From positions 124,001-188,000 of the forward strand of contig NZ_JAODNW010000001.1 of assembly GCF_025398255.1 (NCBI RefSeq): a stretch of 64,000 nt of DNA. Direction: 5' to 3'. The notes below the pieces were generated by a model, which ran no database searches, had not been told where the DNA came from, and saw only the letters and a program-made list of their open reading frames with translations. This DNA comes from Chelativorans intermedius (lineage in GTDB: Bacteria > Pseudomonadota > Alphaproteobacteria > Rhizobiales > Rhizobiaceae). A program made the translations under genes and the position numbers. Shown here in pieces: positions 7,526 to 16,566 of the stretch. Position 1 is the stretch's first letter; the number at the start of each line of letters is the position of its first letter.

Positions 7526-8653
7526 ATGCCCTGGAACAATCAAAGCGGCGGCGGCCCTTGGGGCAGCGGCAACAGCGGTGGACCTTGGGACCAGGGGCCT
7601 CGCGGCCCGAGCGGCCCCCAGGGCACACCGCCCGATCTTGAAGAAATCATCCGGCGCGGACAGGACAGGCTGAGGCGGGCGCTGCCGGGCGGTGGCGGCC
7701 CGAGCCCGGCCATTCTCGGCCTTGTCGTGCTGGCGCTTCTGGGACTTTGGCTCTTCAAGGCCGTCTACACGGTGCAGCCGGACGAACTGGCCGTGGAGCT
7801 GCGCTTCGGCAAGCCCAAGCCCGAGCTTTCCGAGCCGGGCCTGCATTTCCACTGGTGGCCGGTCGAGACGGTGGAGAAGACTTCGGTCGCCGAGCGGCTG
7901 ATGGACATCGGCGAGGTGCGCAGCGGCGGTTCCTCTGGGCTCATGCTTTCGGGTGACCAGAACATCGTCGACGTGAAATTCTCCGTCGCCTATCAGGTGG
8001 CCGACCCGATCGCCTATCTCTTCAACGTGGACGATCCCGACGGCACGCTGCGGCAGGTTTCCGAAAGCGCCATGCGCGAGGTGGTGGGCCGGCGCCCGGC
8101 GCAGGATGTCTTCCGCGACGACCGCCAAGGCATCGCCGAGGATGTGCGCGCCATCATCCAGAGCACCTTGGAGGAATATGGGGCTGGTTTGGCCATCAAC
8201 GCGCTGTCGATCGAGGATGCCGCGCCGCCGCGGGAGGTGGCCGACGCCTTCGACGAGGTGCAGCGCGCCGAACAGGACGAGGACCGCTTCGTCGAGGAAG
8301 CAAACCAGTACGCCAACCAGCAGCTCGGTCAGGCACGCGGCGAGGCGGCGCAGATCCGCGAGGCGGCCGCCGCCTATAAGAACCGTATCGTGCAGGAGGC
8401 GGAAGGTGAGGCGCAGCGCTTCATCTCCGTCTACGAAGAATATGCCAAGGCGCCTGACGTGACGCGCAAGCGCCTGTTCCTGGAAACCATGGAAGAGGTG
8501 CTGCGCGGTTCCAACAAGGTGATCGTCGGGCAGGGCGGCGGCCAGGGTGTTATTCCCTATCTGCCGTTGCCCGAGCTGCGCGGCAGCCCGCAGCGCAGCT
8601 CGGCGCCGGGCAGCGCCCTGCAGAGCGGCCAGGCGCAAGGGGGAAATAACTGA
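7526..8653 (+). CDS. hflK: FtsH protease modulator HflK
   Basis: A 375-residue band-7/SPFH membrane protein. A Gly/Pro-rich cytoplasmic head (residues 1-57) precedes one transmembrane helix (about 61-79). The SPFH domain follows (about 80-250), then a coiled-coil with EQDEDRFVEEANQYAN-type heptads and a Gln/Gly-rich tail. With HflC it forms the periplasmic cage that encloses and tunes the membrane AAA protease FtsH. The stop overlaps the hflC start as TGATG, so the two subunits are translationally coupled. An AACAGGA site precedes the ATG. Confidence 0.96.
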   Translation: MPWNNQSGGGPWGSGNSGGPWDQGPRGPSGPQGTPPDLEEIIRRGQDRLRRALPGGGGPSPAILGLVVLALLGLWLFKAVYTVQPDELAVELRFGKPKPELSEPGLHFHWWPVETVEKTSVAERLMDIGEVRSGGSSGLMLSGDQNIVDVKFSVAYQVADPIAYLFNVDDPDGTLRQVSESAMREVVGRRPAQDVFRDDRQGIAEDVRAIIQSTLEEYGAGLAINALSIEDAAPPREVADAFDEVQRAEQDEDRFVEEANQYANQQLGQARGEAAQIREAAAAYKNRIVQEAEGEAQRFISVYEEYAKAPDVTRKRLFLETMEEVLRGSNKVIVGQGGGQGVIPYLPLPELRGSPQRSSAPGSALQSGQAQGGNN

Positions 8654-9627
8654 TGTCGAACCGTCTTCCCTTTATCGTCGTTCTCGTCATCCTTGCGCTG
8701 TTCCTGGTCTATTCGTCGATCTTCGTGGTCAACGAGCGCCAACAGGCCATCGTTTTGCGCTTCGGCGAGATCGTGAAGGTCGAGACCGAGCCGGGCCTCT
8801 ACTTCAAGCTGCCCTTCGCCTTCGCCGGCGCCGACAATGTGCAGCTCATCGAGGATCGCGTTCTGCGCTTCGACCTAGACGACATCCGTGTGCAGGTCTC
8901 TGGCGGCAAGTTCTACGAAGTGGACGCTTTCGTCGCCTATGCGATCAACGATCCGCGCCTGTTCCGCCAGACGGTCTCGGGCAGTCTGTCGCTGGCCGAG
9001 CAGCGGCTGCGGACCCGCCTCGATGCGGCGTTGCGGCGCGTCTACGGCTTGCGCGGCTTTGAGGCTGCACTCTCGGAGGAACGCACCTCGATGATGCGCG
9101 AGGTGGCCGAGGAGTTGCGCCCGGCGGCTGCTTCGCTCGGCCTTTCGATCCAGGATGTGCGCATTCGCCGCACCGATCTGACGGCGGAGGTCTCGCAGCA
9201 GACCTATGATCGCATGAAGGCTGAGCGCCTGGCCGAAGCCGAAAGGCTGCGTGCCCGTGGCCGCGAGGCGGCTGCCCGCATCCGTGCCCGCGCCGACCGC
9301 GAGGTGGTGGAGATCCTGGCTGCTGCGCAGCGCGAGGCGGAGATCCTGCGTGGTGAAGGCGAGGCCGAACGCAACGCCGTGTTCGCCAACGCCTTCCAGC
9401 GCGACGAGGAGTTCTTCGAGTTCTACCGCTCGATGGCAGCCTACCGGCAGGCGCTCGATCCCTCGGGAACCACCATGCTCCTGAGCCCGGATACCGAGTT
9501 CTTCCGCTTCTTCGGCAATTCCGATGGCCAGAGACCGGGGCCGCTTATCGAGGAGAATGGTGGTCCGCTGACCGGCTCCGTGAACGGCGGAGCCGAGGGC
9601 GGCCCGTTGCGTGAAACGGCAGAATAG
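8653..9627 (+). CDS. hflC: FtsH protease modulator HflC
   Basis: A 324-residue partner of HflK. A signal-anchor helix occupies about residues 5-25 and is followed directly by NERQQAIVLRFGEI, the start of the SPFH domain. An Ala/Arg/Glu-rich coiled coil (about 185-255) supports ring assembly. The C-terminal tail (last ~45 residues) is Gly/Pro-rich and longer than in the E. coli protein. The start ATG shares its A with the hflK stop codon. Confidence 0.96.
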   Translation: MSNRLPFIVVLVILALFLVYSSIFVVNERQQAIVLRFGEIVKVETEPGLYFKLPFAFAGADNVQLIEDRVLRFDLDDIRVQVSGGKFYEVDAFVAYAINDPRLFRQTVSGSLSLAEQRLRTRLDAALRRVYGLRGFEAALSEERTSMMREVAEELRPAAASLGLSIQDVRIRRTDLTAEVSQQTYDRMKAERLAEAERLRARGREAAARIRARADREVVEILAAAQREAEILRGEGEAERNAVFANAFQRDEEFFEFYRSMAAYRQALDPSGTTMLLSPDTEFFRFFGNSDGQRPGPLIEENGGPLTGSVNGGAEGGPLRETAE

Positions 9628-9677
9628 GCACGCTCCATGGAACGCATGAAGGCGGCGGCGCAATGTGGGCAGGCGCG

Positions 9678-9863
9678 ATGAGCGACTTCCTCGCCGCCTT
9701 CGGCCTTCTTCTGGTGTTCGAGGGCCTGCTTTATGGCGGGTTGCCCGGCGTTGCCAAGCGCATGGCGGCGGATATCATCCACATGCCGGAAAGCACGATG
9801 CGCGGCATCGGTCTTGCCGTGATGGCAGCCGGCGTCCTGATCGTCTGGCTGGTGCGCGGGTGA
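9678..9863 (+). CDS. Small DUF2065-family membrane protein
   Basis: A protein of 61 residues (66 if ATG 9663 is used) with two predicted membrane helices (FLAAFGLLLVFEGLLYG and GIGLAVMAAGVLIVWLV). The Gly-Gly-Leu-Pro linker and short basic loop match DUF2065 proteins, which occur right after hflKC in many proteobacteria. Function is not established. Position suggests a link to the HflKC-FtsH complex, which is inference from context only. Confidence 0.8.
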   Translation: MSDFLAAFGLLLVFEGLLYGGLPGVAKRMAADIIHMPESTMRGIGLAVMAAGVLIVWLVRG

Positions 9864-9993
9864 CACGTTTTTTTGCGTGCGGCGTGAGGCAACACGGGCT
9901 GGCAGGGCCCTCCTTTAAGGGTATATCTCGTCGCAAACACGCCTCATTCGCGCCTGATCGTATGGCTTCGGCCATCCAGCGGGAGATTGCCTG

Positions 9994-11553
9994 ATGCCTT
10001 CACCGATACCGCTCCGCGCTTCGCGCCGCTTGCCCCTGGCGGTGGCCCTTGCCGCCGTCATCGTGCTGATGCCAGCGGCCGGCACGGCGCAGACCCCGGG
10101 GCCGGACGTGCCGCTGCCGCCAAGCACGGAGAGCCCGCTCACCCCGGATGCGCAGGAGGCGCCGGCCACGCCGCGCATGCGCGGTCCGGCTTCGGTGGCC
10201 GACATGGCCGAGCGGCTGCTGGAAGCCGTGGTCAACATTTCCACCACGCAGAACTCCGCCCGCCGCGGCCGCGTGCCGATGCCGCAGATTCCCGAGGGCT
10301 CGCCCTTCGAGGAGTATTTCGAGGAGTTCTTCCGCGACCAGGAAAGCCAGCCTCAGATCCCCAATCCCGGCGCCTCGCTCGGCTCCGGCTTCGTGATCGA
10401 CGGCGAAGAGGGAATCATCGTCACCAACAACCACGTGATTGCCGGCGCAGACGAGATCATCGCCAATTTCGCCGACGGGCAGATGCGCACGGCGCAGCTC
10501 ATAGGCGTGGACACCAAGACGGACATTGCCGTGCTTCAGGTGGACACGGAAGGCGAGACGCTGGCCGAAGTGCGCTTCGGCGATTCGGAGGCGATGCGCA
10601 TCGGCGACTGGGTGATGGCCATCGGAAACCCCTTCGGCTTCGGCGGTTCGGTGACCATCGGAATCGTCTCGGCGCGCAACCGGCAGATCGGCTCCGGCCC
10701 CTATGACGACTACATCCAGACCGACGCCGCCATCAACCGCGGCAATTCCGGCGGGCCGCTGTTCAACATGGATGGCGAGGTGATCGGCATCAACACCGCC
10801 ATCATTTCGCCGACGGGAGGCTCCATCGGCATCGGCTTCGCCATCCCGTCGAATCTGGCGGTGAATGTCGTCCAGCAGCTTCGCGAGTTTGGAGAGACGC
10901 GGCGTGGCTGGCTCGGCGTGCGCATCCAGCCGGTGACGGAGGAGATTGCCGAAAGCCTGGGGCTGGCGGAAGCCTCGGGCGTGCTCATCAGTGGCATCGA
11001 GAAGGACGGACCGGCCGACAACGGGGCGCTGCAGGCGGGCGACATCATCGTCGGATTCAACGGCAGGAAGATCGAAGACGTGCGGGAGCTGAGGCGCATC
11101 GTTGCCGAAAGCCCAGTGGGCGAGCCGGCGGATGTGGAGATTCTGCGCAAGGGCGAACGGATGACCGTTCAGGTCACGCTCGGGCGCCTGGAAGAGGCGG
11201 AGGCGGTGGCCACGGGCGAGGGGGAGGACGAGGAGGAAGTGGCGCCCGTTTCCTCCGCCAGGGTGCTGGGCATGACGGTGACGGAACTCGACGAGGAGGG
11301 GCGGGAACGCTTCGACATCGGCGAGGATGTGAGCGGTGTCCTGGTCTCGGAGGTGGAGGAGGGCTCAGTCGCTGCCGAGCAGGGCGTGGAGGCGGGCGAC
11401 GTCATCGTCGAGATCGCCCTGCAATCGGTCTCCAGCCCTCAGGACGTGCTCGATCAGATCGAGGATCTGCAGGCGCAGGGGCGCAAGAATGCGCTTCTCA
11501 TGCTTGCATCGCCGTCGGGCGAATTGCGATTCGTGACGTTGCGGATGAACTGA
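9994..11553 (+). CDS. DegP/HtrA-type periplasmic serine endoprotease with two PDZ domains
   Basis: A 519-residue protein. A basic N-terminus plus hydrophobic helix ending in AAGTAQ (about residues 1-32) is a Sec signal peptide. The trypsin-like domain holds the catalytic triad His147 (TNNHVI), Asp177 (TDIAVL) and Ser252 (GNSGGPL). Two PDZ domains follow (about 300-390 and 420-515), separated by an acidic Glu-rich insert. It degrades or refolds misfolded envelope proteins. The 131-bp gap before it may carry its own promoter, but it follows hflK-hflC-DUF2065 in the same direction, making a membrane quality-control block. DegP, DegQ and MucD subfamilies cannot be separated by eye. Confidence 0.93.
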   Translation: MPSPIPLRASRRLPLAVALAAVIVLMPAAGTAQTPGPDVPLPPSTESPLTPDAQEAPATPRMRGPASVADMAERLLEAVVNISTTQNSARRGRVPMPQIPEGSPFEEYFEEFFRDQESQPQIPNPGASLGSGFVIDGEEGIIVTNNHVIAGADEIIANFADGQMRTAQLIGVDTKTDIAVLQVDTEGETLAEVRFGDSEAMRIGDWVMAIGNPFGFGGSVTIGIVSARNRQIGSGPYDDYIQTDAAINRGNSGGPLFNMDGEVIGINTAIISPTGGSIGIGFAIPSNLAVNVVQQLREFGETRRGWLGVRIQPVTEEIAESLGLAEASGVLISGIEKDGPADNGALQAGDIIVGFNGRKIEDVRELRRIVAESPVGEPADVEILRKGERMTVQVTLGRLEEAEAVATGEGEDEEEVAPVSSARVLGMTVTELDEEGRERFDIGEDVSGVLVSEVEEGSVAAEQGVEAGDVIVEIALQSVSSPQDVLDQIEDLQAQGRKNALLMLASPSGELRFVTLRMN

Positions 11554-11575
11554 GGGCGAAACCTGCGGCGCGCAA

Positions 11576-12496
11576 CTATCGCTGCAACCGTCTCTCGCCT
11601 TCCCGTTCCGTGCCCACGAACTCCTCGCGCCGGTAGCCCTGCAGATAGAGCAGGGCCGTCAGGTCGCCATGGTCGATGCGGATGCCGGCCTGGGCGGCGA
11701 CGGAGGGCTTGGCGTGAAGCGCCACGCCGGCGCCGGCGAGACCGAGCATGCCGAGATCGTTGGCGCCGTCGCCCACGGCCATCGTCTGGTCGAGGCCGAG
11801 CCGCAGCCGCGCGGCGATGCCGCGCAGGGCGTCGACCTTGGCCTGGCGACCGAGAATGGGCTCCGCCACCCGCCCGGTAAGTCGGCCTTCGCGGGTCTCC
11901 AGGCGGTTGGCCTGGTGCTCGTGGAAGCCGAGCTCGGCGGCGACGCGGGCGGTAAAGACGTCGAAGCCGCCGGAGACGAGTGCGCTGTAGGCGCCGGCGG
12001 CATTCATGGTGGCAAGCAAGGTGCGCCCGCCGGGGGCCAGCGTGATGCGGCCCTCGATCACCCTCTCGACGACCGCCAGTTCCAACCCCTCCAGAAGCGC
12101 CACGCGCTCGCGCAGGGCGGGCTCGAAGGCGATCTCGCCGTTCATGGCGCGCGCGGTGATGTCCGCGACGGCCTGGCCGATGCCCAGCTCGTCGGCCAGC
12201 TCGTCGATGCATTCCTGCTCGATCATGGTGGAGTCCATGTCGGCGATCAGCAGCTTTTTCCTGCGGCCCGCCACGGGCTGCACGGCAACGTCCACCGGCA
12301 GCCCCTGAAGCGCCGAGCGGGCGGCCTGTTCTGCCGCCCGCGCATCGCGTCCGGCCGGCAGAAACAGGTCGCAGGCGATGCCGGGGGCAAGCCATTCGAT
12401 GGCGCTTGCGCCGAGGGCCTGGCTTGTCCTATTCGCCGTGGAGAAGTCCAGTGCGCTGGCCTCGGGATGGGAGATGAGCGTTGCGACAAGCGTCAT
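11576..12496 (-). CDS. serB: Phosphoserine phosphatase
   Basis: The last step of serine synthesis, hydrolysing O-phosphoserine. With the ATG at 12496 the protein has 306 residues: an N-terminal ACT-like region (about 1-80) and a HAD domain with nucleophile motif ADMDST (Asp86, Asp88), a CLVSGG-like motif II (here ALVSGGF) and GDGAND motif III. Upstream in-frame sequence lies inside miaA and has no family similarity. The start codon overlaps that of miaA on the opposite strand. It converges on the degP-like gene with a 22-bp gap. Confidence 0.95.
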   Translation of the reverse strand: MTLVATLISHPEASALDFSTANRTSQALGASAIEWLAPGIACDLFLPAGRDARAAEQAARSALQGLPVDVAVQPVAGRRKKLLIADMDSTMIEQECIDELADELGIGQAVADITARAMNGEIAFEPALRERVALLEGLELAVVERVIEGRITLAPGGRTLLATMNAAGAYSALVSGGFDVFTARVAAELGFHEHQANRLETREGRLTGRVAEPILGRQAKVDALRGIAARLRLGLDQTMAVGDGANDLGMLGLAGAGVALHAKPSVAAQAGIRIDHGDLTALLYLQGYRREEFVGTEREGERRLQR

Positions 12497-13406
12497 GGGA
12501 GGGTCCGTTGCAGCCGGCCTTGGAAATGTGCTGAAAGGTGCAGTTCTGATAGCCGGCCCCACGGCGAGCGGCAAGTCGGCACGTGCGCTCGACCTTGCGC
12601 GAAGCATGGACGGGGTGATCGTGAACGCCGATTCCATGCAGGTCTATTCCGTCCTGTCACTGCTGACGGCCAGGCCCGGACCGCGGGAGCTGGCCGCCGC
12701 GCCGCATCGGCTCTACGGCCATGTGCCTCCGGGCGCGGCCTATTCCACCGGCGCGTGGCTGCGCGACGTCGAGGCTTTGATCGACAGCGGGGCGCTGAGG
12801 AACCGGCAGGCCATCTTCGTGGGCGGCACGGGGCTCTACTTCCGCGCGCTTGTCGAGGGGCTTTCGCCCATGCCCGACATACCGCCGGCGGTGCGCAGGC
12901 GCTGGCGCCAGCGGCTGGAGGCGGAAGGGGCCGCAGCCCTGCATGCGGTGCTTCAGGAGCTCGACACACAGGCGGCGGCGCGCATCCGGCCTGGCGATGG
13001 CCAGCGCATCGTGCGGGCGCTGGAGGTGCTGGAAGCCTCGGGAAAACCCATCGGACACTGGCAGGCGATGCGCTCCCGGCCGCTTGTGGACAGCGCGTCC
13101 GCCGAGAAGCTGGTGCTCGAGCCCGACCGCGGCGCGCTTGCCAAACGCATCGACCAGCGGTTCGAGCAGATGGTGGCGCAGGGCGCGTTGGAGGAGGTGA
13201 AAGCGCTTCTCAGTCTCGACCTGCCGCGTTCCATGCCTGCCATGAAGGCTATCGGCGTGCGCGAGCTGGCGGCGGCACTGGGCGGAGACATCAGCCTGGA
13301 GGAGGCCGCGCGACGCGCCAAGGCGGCAACCCGCCAATATGCCAAGCGGCAGATGACGTGGTTTCGCCACCAGCTCGGCGCGGACTGGAAGCGCGTGCCC
13401 GCATAA
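12495..13406 (+). CDS. miaA: tRNA dimethylallyltransferase
   Basis: It transfers dimethylallyl from DMAPP to A37 of tRNAs reading UNN codons. With ATG 12495 it has 303 residues and P-loop GPTASGKS at 21-28. The NADSMQVY segment (substrate-binding) and [10 protein letters not shown] motif follow. The ending [12 protein letters not shown] is typical. The start is not certain: ATG 12495 overlaps the serB start codon on the other strand (CATG) and lacks a good Shine-Dalgarno, while a GTG at 12528 begins just before the conserved [11 protein letters not shown] strand. Confidence 0.95.
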   Translation: MGGSVAAGLGNVLKGAVLIAGPTASGKSARALDLARSMDGVIVNADSMQVYSVLSLLTARPGPRELAAAPHRLYGHVPPGAAYSTGAWLRDVEALIDSGALRNRQAIFVGGTGLYFRALVEGLSPMPDIPPAVRRRWRQRLEAEGAAALHAVLQELDTQAAARIRPGDGQRIVRALEVLEASGKPIGHWQAMRSRPLVDSASAEKLVLEPDRGALAKRIDQRFEQMVAQGALEEVKALLSLDLPRSMPAMKAIGVRELAAALGGDISLEEAARRAKAATRQYAKRQMTWFRHQLGADWKRVPA

Positions 13407-13515
13407 GGCGACCGGCTCGCAAAAACGCCATTTTCAGCGAATTCGCACCTGCCGGTTAACCTCACGTAAGGCGCGGCCTGCCAGAATGCCGCCGAGTGCG
13501 CGCAACGGGGTGGGT

Positions 13516-14301
13516 ATGCGTCTTCACAAAGCGGAGTCGGCCTTTTTCGTTTTCATCGCTCTGGTTTTGAGCGCCGGCGTGCTGCTGTTCTTCGCCTACG
13601 GCATGCAGACCCGGGCTGTTCCGCGTGTTGCCCAGGATGCGGCCCACACGATCGACTTTGCACGGCTCTTGCTGACCAGCGGCGCGCTTCTTTCGGTCGC
13701 GATCATCTTCGGGCTGTTCTTCATCTATCCGCTCATCCGCACCCAAGTGCGGGAGGAGGGCAAGCTCAGGGCGATGACGGAATCGCTGTCGGCCCGCTCG
13801 AAATCGCTGCAGCACGCCGCGCTGACCGATCCCCTGACGGGCACGCAGAACCGCCGCTTCTTCGACGATGCGCTGCGCGAATATCTGCTGGAGTTCGGCC
13901 GTATCGAAAAACCTGTCGGGCTGATGGTGCTCGATCTCGATCACTTCAAGCAGGTGAACGACACCTATGGCCATGATGTGGGCGATGAGGTGCTGCGCCG
14001 GGTGGCCGATTGTCTGAAGGACCTGACCCGCTATCACGATGTGGTGGCGCGGCTGGGCGGCGAGGAGTTTGCCATCGTCGCGCCGAACATGAATCAGGAT
14101 GCGCTGGTGAAGCTGGCCGAACGCATCCGCCGGGCGGTTTCGGCCCTGACGGTGGATGCCGGCCCCGCGCGGCTGAAGGTCACCACCAGCCTCGGACTGG
14201 CGGTGTGGGACGGCAAGGAGACGGTGGACGAGTTCTACCGCCGCGCCGACAGGATGCTTTACGAGGCCAAGCGCCTGGGGCGCAATCGCGTCTGCGCGTA
14301 A
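13516..14301 (+). CDS. Membrane-anchored diguanylate cyclase (GGDEF)
   Basis: About 261 residues. Two membrane helices (about 10-30 and 52-72) flank a short periplasmic loop, then a helical linker leads to the GGDEF domain. The active-site motif is GGEEF at 181-185. An RxxD inhibitory I-site (RYHD, 172-175) is placed exactly five residues before it, so the enzyme should make c-di-GMP from GTP and be inhibited by product. No separate sensor domain is present beyond the two-helix region. An alternative start is at 13486. The gene is alone between miaA and convergent tyrS. Confidence 0.92.
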   Translation: MRLHKAESAFFVFIALVLSAGVLLFFAYGMQTRAVPRVAQDAAHTIDFARLLLTSGALLSVAIIFGLFFIYPLIRTQVREEGKLRAMTESLSARSKSLQHAALTDPLTGTQNRRFFDDALREYLLEFGRIEKPVGLMVLDLDHFKQVNDTYGHDVGDEVLRRVADCLKDLTRYHDVVARLGGEEFAIVAPNMNQDALVKLAERIRRAVSALTVDAGPARLKVTTSLGLAVWDGKETVDEFYRRADRMLYEAKRLGRNRVCA

Positions 14302-14316
14302 GGCCCGCCCGCCGCC

Positions 14317-15570
14317 CTATTGCGGGCGGACGAGAACGTGCTTCTTCTTGCCGAGAGACAGCTTGACGACACCTTCGGCGGTCAGGTCAGCGGTGGAGAC
14401 CATGCGGCGGGCATCGTCCACCGGCCGGTCGTTTATGCGCACGGCGCCGCCCTGCACGTGCCGACGTGCCTCGCCGTTGGAGCCTGCAAGGCCCGCTTTG
14501 ACGAACAGCGCGAGAAGACCGATTCCCTCGTCAAGCTCGGCCTTCTCCACAAGGGTGGTCGGCAGGCTGTCGGCAAGCGCCCCTTCCTCGAAAGTCTTGC
14601 GCGCGGTCTCCGCAGCCTCCTCCGCCGCTTCGCGGCCATGCAGCATGGCGGTGACTTCGGTGGCAAGCACCTTCTTTGCCTCGTTGATCTCGGCGCCGCC
14701 GAGCGCCTCCAGCCGCGCGATCTCGTCCAGCGGCAAGGTGGTGTAGAGCTTGAGGAAGCGGCCGACATCCGCATCCTCGGTGTTGCGCCAGAACTGCCAG
14801 AAGTCGTAGGGGCTCAGCATCTCCGCATTGAGCCAGACGGCCCCTGCGGCTGTCTTGCCCATCTTGGCGCCGGAGGCGGTCGTCAGCAACCTGGAGGTGA
14901 GTCCGAAAAGCCGGGACGTGCCCATGCGGTGGCCGAGATCAATGCCGTTGACGATGTTGCCCCACTGATCGGAGCCGCCCATTTGCAGGCGGCAGCCATA
15001 GCGCCGGTTGAGCTCCACGAAATCATAGGCCTGCAGGATCATGTAGTTGAATTCAAGGAAAGAGAGCGATTGCTCCCGCTCAAGCCTGAGCCTTACCGAG
15101 TCGAATGACAGCATCCGGTTGACGGAGAAATGTCGGCCAACATCGCGCAGGAAGGAGATATAGTTGAGGTCGAGAAGCCAGTCGGCATTGTTGACCATGA
15201 CGGCGTCGGTCGCGCCATCCCCGAACTTCAGATAGCGGTCGAAGGATCTCTTCAGTCCGGCGAGGTTTTCCTCGATGCTCTCGGGTGTGAGCAGCTTGCG
15301 TGCCTCGTCCTTGAAGGAGGGATCGCCGATCATGCCCGTGCCGCCGCCCATGAGGACAATCGGCCGATGTCCGGTCTTCTGCAGCCAGTGGAGCATCATG
15401 GTCTGCGTGAGGTGACCCACATGCAGGCTCGCCGCCGTCGGATCGTAGCCGATATAGGCCGTCACCGTCTCTTGCGAGAACAGCTCGTCCAGAGCCTGGT
15501 CGTCGGAGGTCTGCTGGATGAAGCCGCGCTCGTCGAGCACGCGCAGGAAGTCGGACTTGAACTTGGCCAT
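14317..15570 (-). CDS. tyrS: Tyrosyl-tRNA synthetase
   Basis: A 417-residue class I synthetase charging tRNA-Tyr. The HIGH-type motif is HVGH (50-53), and the KMSKS-type loop is KMGKT (236-240). A C-terminal S4-like RNA-binding domain (about 350-417, with [11 protein letters not shown]) contacts the long variable arm. The single tRNA-Tyr gene in the window is about 16 kb away. It converges with the GGDEF gene over a 15-bp gap, and a GC-rich palindrome around the two stops could serve as shared terminator. Confidence 0.97.
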   Translation of the reverse strand: MAKFKSDFLRVLDERGFIQQTSDDQALDELFSQETVTAYIGYDPTAASLHVGHLTQTMMLHWLQKTGHRPIVLMGGGTGMIGDPSFKDEARKLLTPESIEENLAGLKRSFDRYLKFGDGATDAVMVNNADWLLDLNYISFLRDVGRHFSVNRMLSFDSVRLRLEREQSLSFLEFNYMILQAYDFVELNRRYGCRLQMGGSDQWGNIVNGIDLGHRMGTSRLFGLTSRLLTTASGAKMGKTAAGAVWLNAEMLSPYDFWQFWRNTEDADVGRFLKLYTTLPLDEIARLEALGGAEINEAKKVLATEVTAMLHGREAAEEAAETARKTFEEGALADSLPTTLVEKAELDEGIGLLALFVKAGLAGSNGEARRHVQGGAVRINDRPVDDARRMVSTADLTAEGVVKLSLGKKKHVLVRPQ

Positions 15571-15671
15571 TGCTTCAGCAATCCCGTCGGTGGGACTTTT
15601 CGAGGATGGACGTCGATGCGGCGTTTAGCACCACTGTCCCGGCCCACACAAGCGCGGGGCCGGGCAGGGAA

Positions 15672-16346
15672 TCAGCGGATGCGCTTCGGCCGCGCCTCGG
15701 CCAGCTCGCCCCGCAGCCGCCGGTCGAGATAGTCGGCGCATTCCTCGATCAGGACATCCGTGAGGTTGGTATAGAAGTGATTGGCCTCGGGGATCGTCTT
15801 CTGGGTGATCGTGATGCCCTTCTGCGCCTGCAGCTTGTCCACCAGCGTCTGCACATCGGCCGGAGGGGCGACGCGGTCGGCGCCGCCATGGATGATGAGG
15901 CCGGAGGAGGGGCAGGGCGCGAGGAAGGAAAAATCGTAAATGTTGGGTTGCGGGGAGATGGAGATGAAACCCTCGATCTCCGGGCGGCGCATGAGAAGCT
16001 GCATGCCGATCCAGGCGCCGAACGAGTAGCCCACCACCCAGCAGCTCTTGGAATCGGGGTGAAGCGACTGCACCCAGTCGAGCGCCGAGGCGGCGTCCGA
16101 AAGCTCGCCCGTGCCGTGGTCGAAGGCGCCCTGGCTGCGGCCGATGCCGCGGAAGTTGAAGCGCAGTGTGGTGAACCCGCGGCTCAGGAACATGTAGAAC
16201 AGATCATAGATGATCTTGTTGTTCATCGTGCCGCCGAATTGCGGATGCGGGTGCAGGAACAGCGCAATCGGCGCGTTTTTTTCCTTCGATGGCTGATAGC
16301 GGCCTTCCAGACGGCCGGCAGGACCGGAAAAGATTACCTCGGGCAT
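15672..16346 (-). CDS. Alpha/beta hydrolase of the dienelactone-hydrolase-like type
   Basis: A 225-residue protein with the alpha/beta-hydrolase fold. An oxyanion segment HPHPQFGGTMNN (about 32-43) precedes the nucleophile elbow GYSFG with Ser108; a downstream acid in GGADRVAPP and His in EANHFY complete the triad. The HPHPxxGGTMxN pattern is typical of a bacterial family annotated as alpha/beta hydrolases of unknown substrate. ATG 16346 has a GGTGGAG ribosome site; the longer in-frame extension is not supported. It lies between tyrS and the divergent cysteine desulfurase. Confidence 0.85.
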   Translation of the reverse strand: MPEVIFSGPAGRLEGRYQPSKEKNAPIALFLHPHPQFGGTMNNKIIYDLFYMFLSRGFTTLRFNFRGIGRSQGAFDHGTGELSDAASALDWVQSLHPDSKSCWVVGYSFGAWIGMQLLMRRPEIEGFISISPQPNIYDFSFLAPCPSSGLIIHGGADRVAPPADVQTLVDKLQAQKGITITQKTIPEANHFYTNLTDVLIEECADYLDRRLRGELAEARPKRIR

Positions 16347-16566
16347 TTTCACTCCACCTTGGCGCAGCCCCGTTTCTCTACACAATCGAATCGCAGGCAG
16401 GTCTTGACGCGGCGCCCACGCCTCCATACAAGCAAGTTTAGAATTGTTCAAAACTGGGCGGCGCTGCCGCCCCGGCAAGCCGGGTAGATAGGACGGCTGG
16501 CCTTGCGAATTCAAGGAAATAACGCCATCTCGGCCGGAAATGCGGCGAATGGCATGATGGACGGAC

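Noticed and set aside
11669-13459. 596-residue plus-strand open frame over serB and miaA
   Set aside because: It is antisense to serB and out of frame with miaA; the translation is biased and has no motif, while both real genes carry clear catalytic motifs.
14301-14340. Palindrome around the GGDEF and tyrS stops as a distinct element
   Set aside because: It is probably just a shared terminator formed by the GC-rich ends of two convergent genes; the stem is imperfect and was not listed separately.
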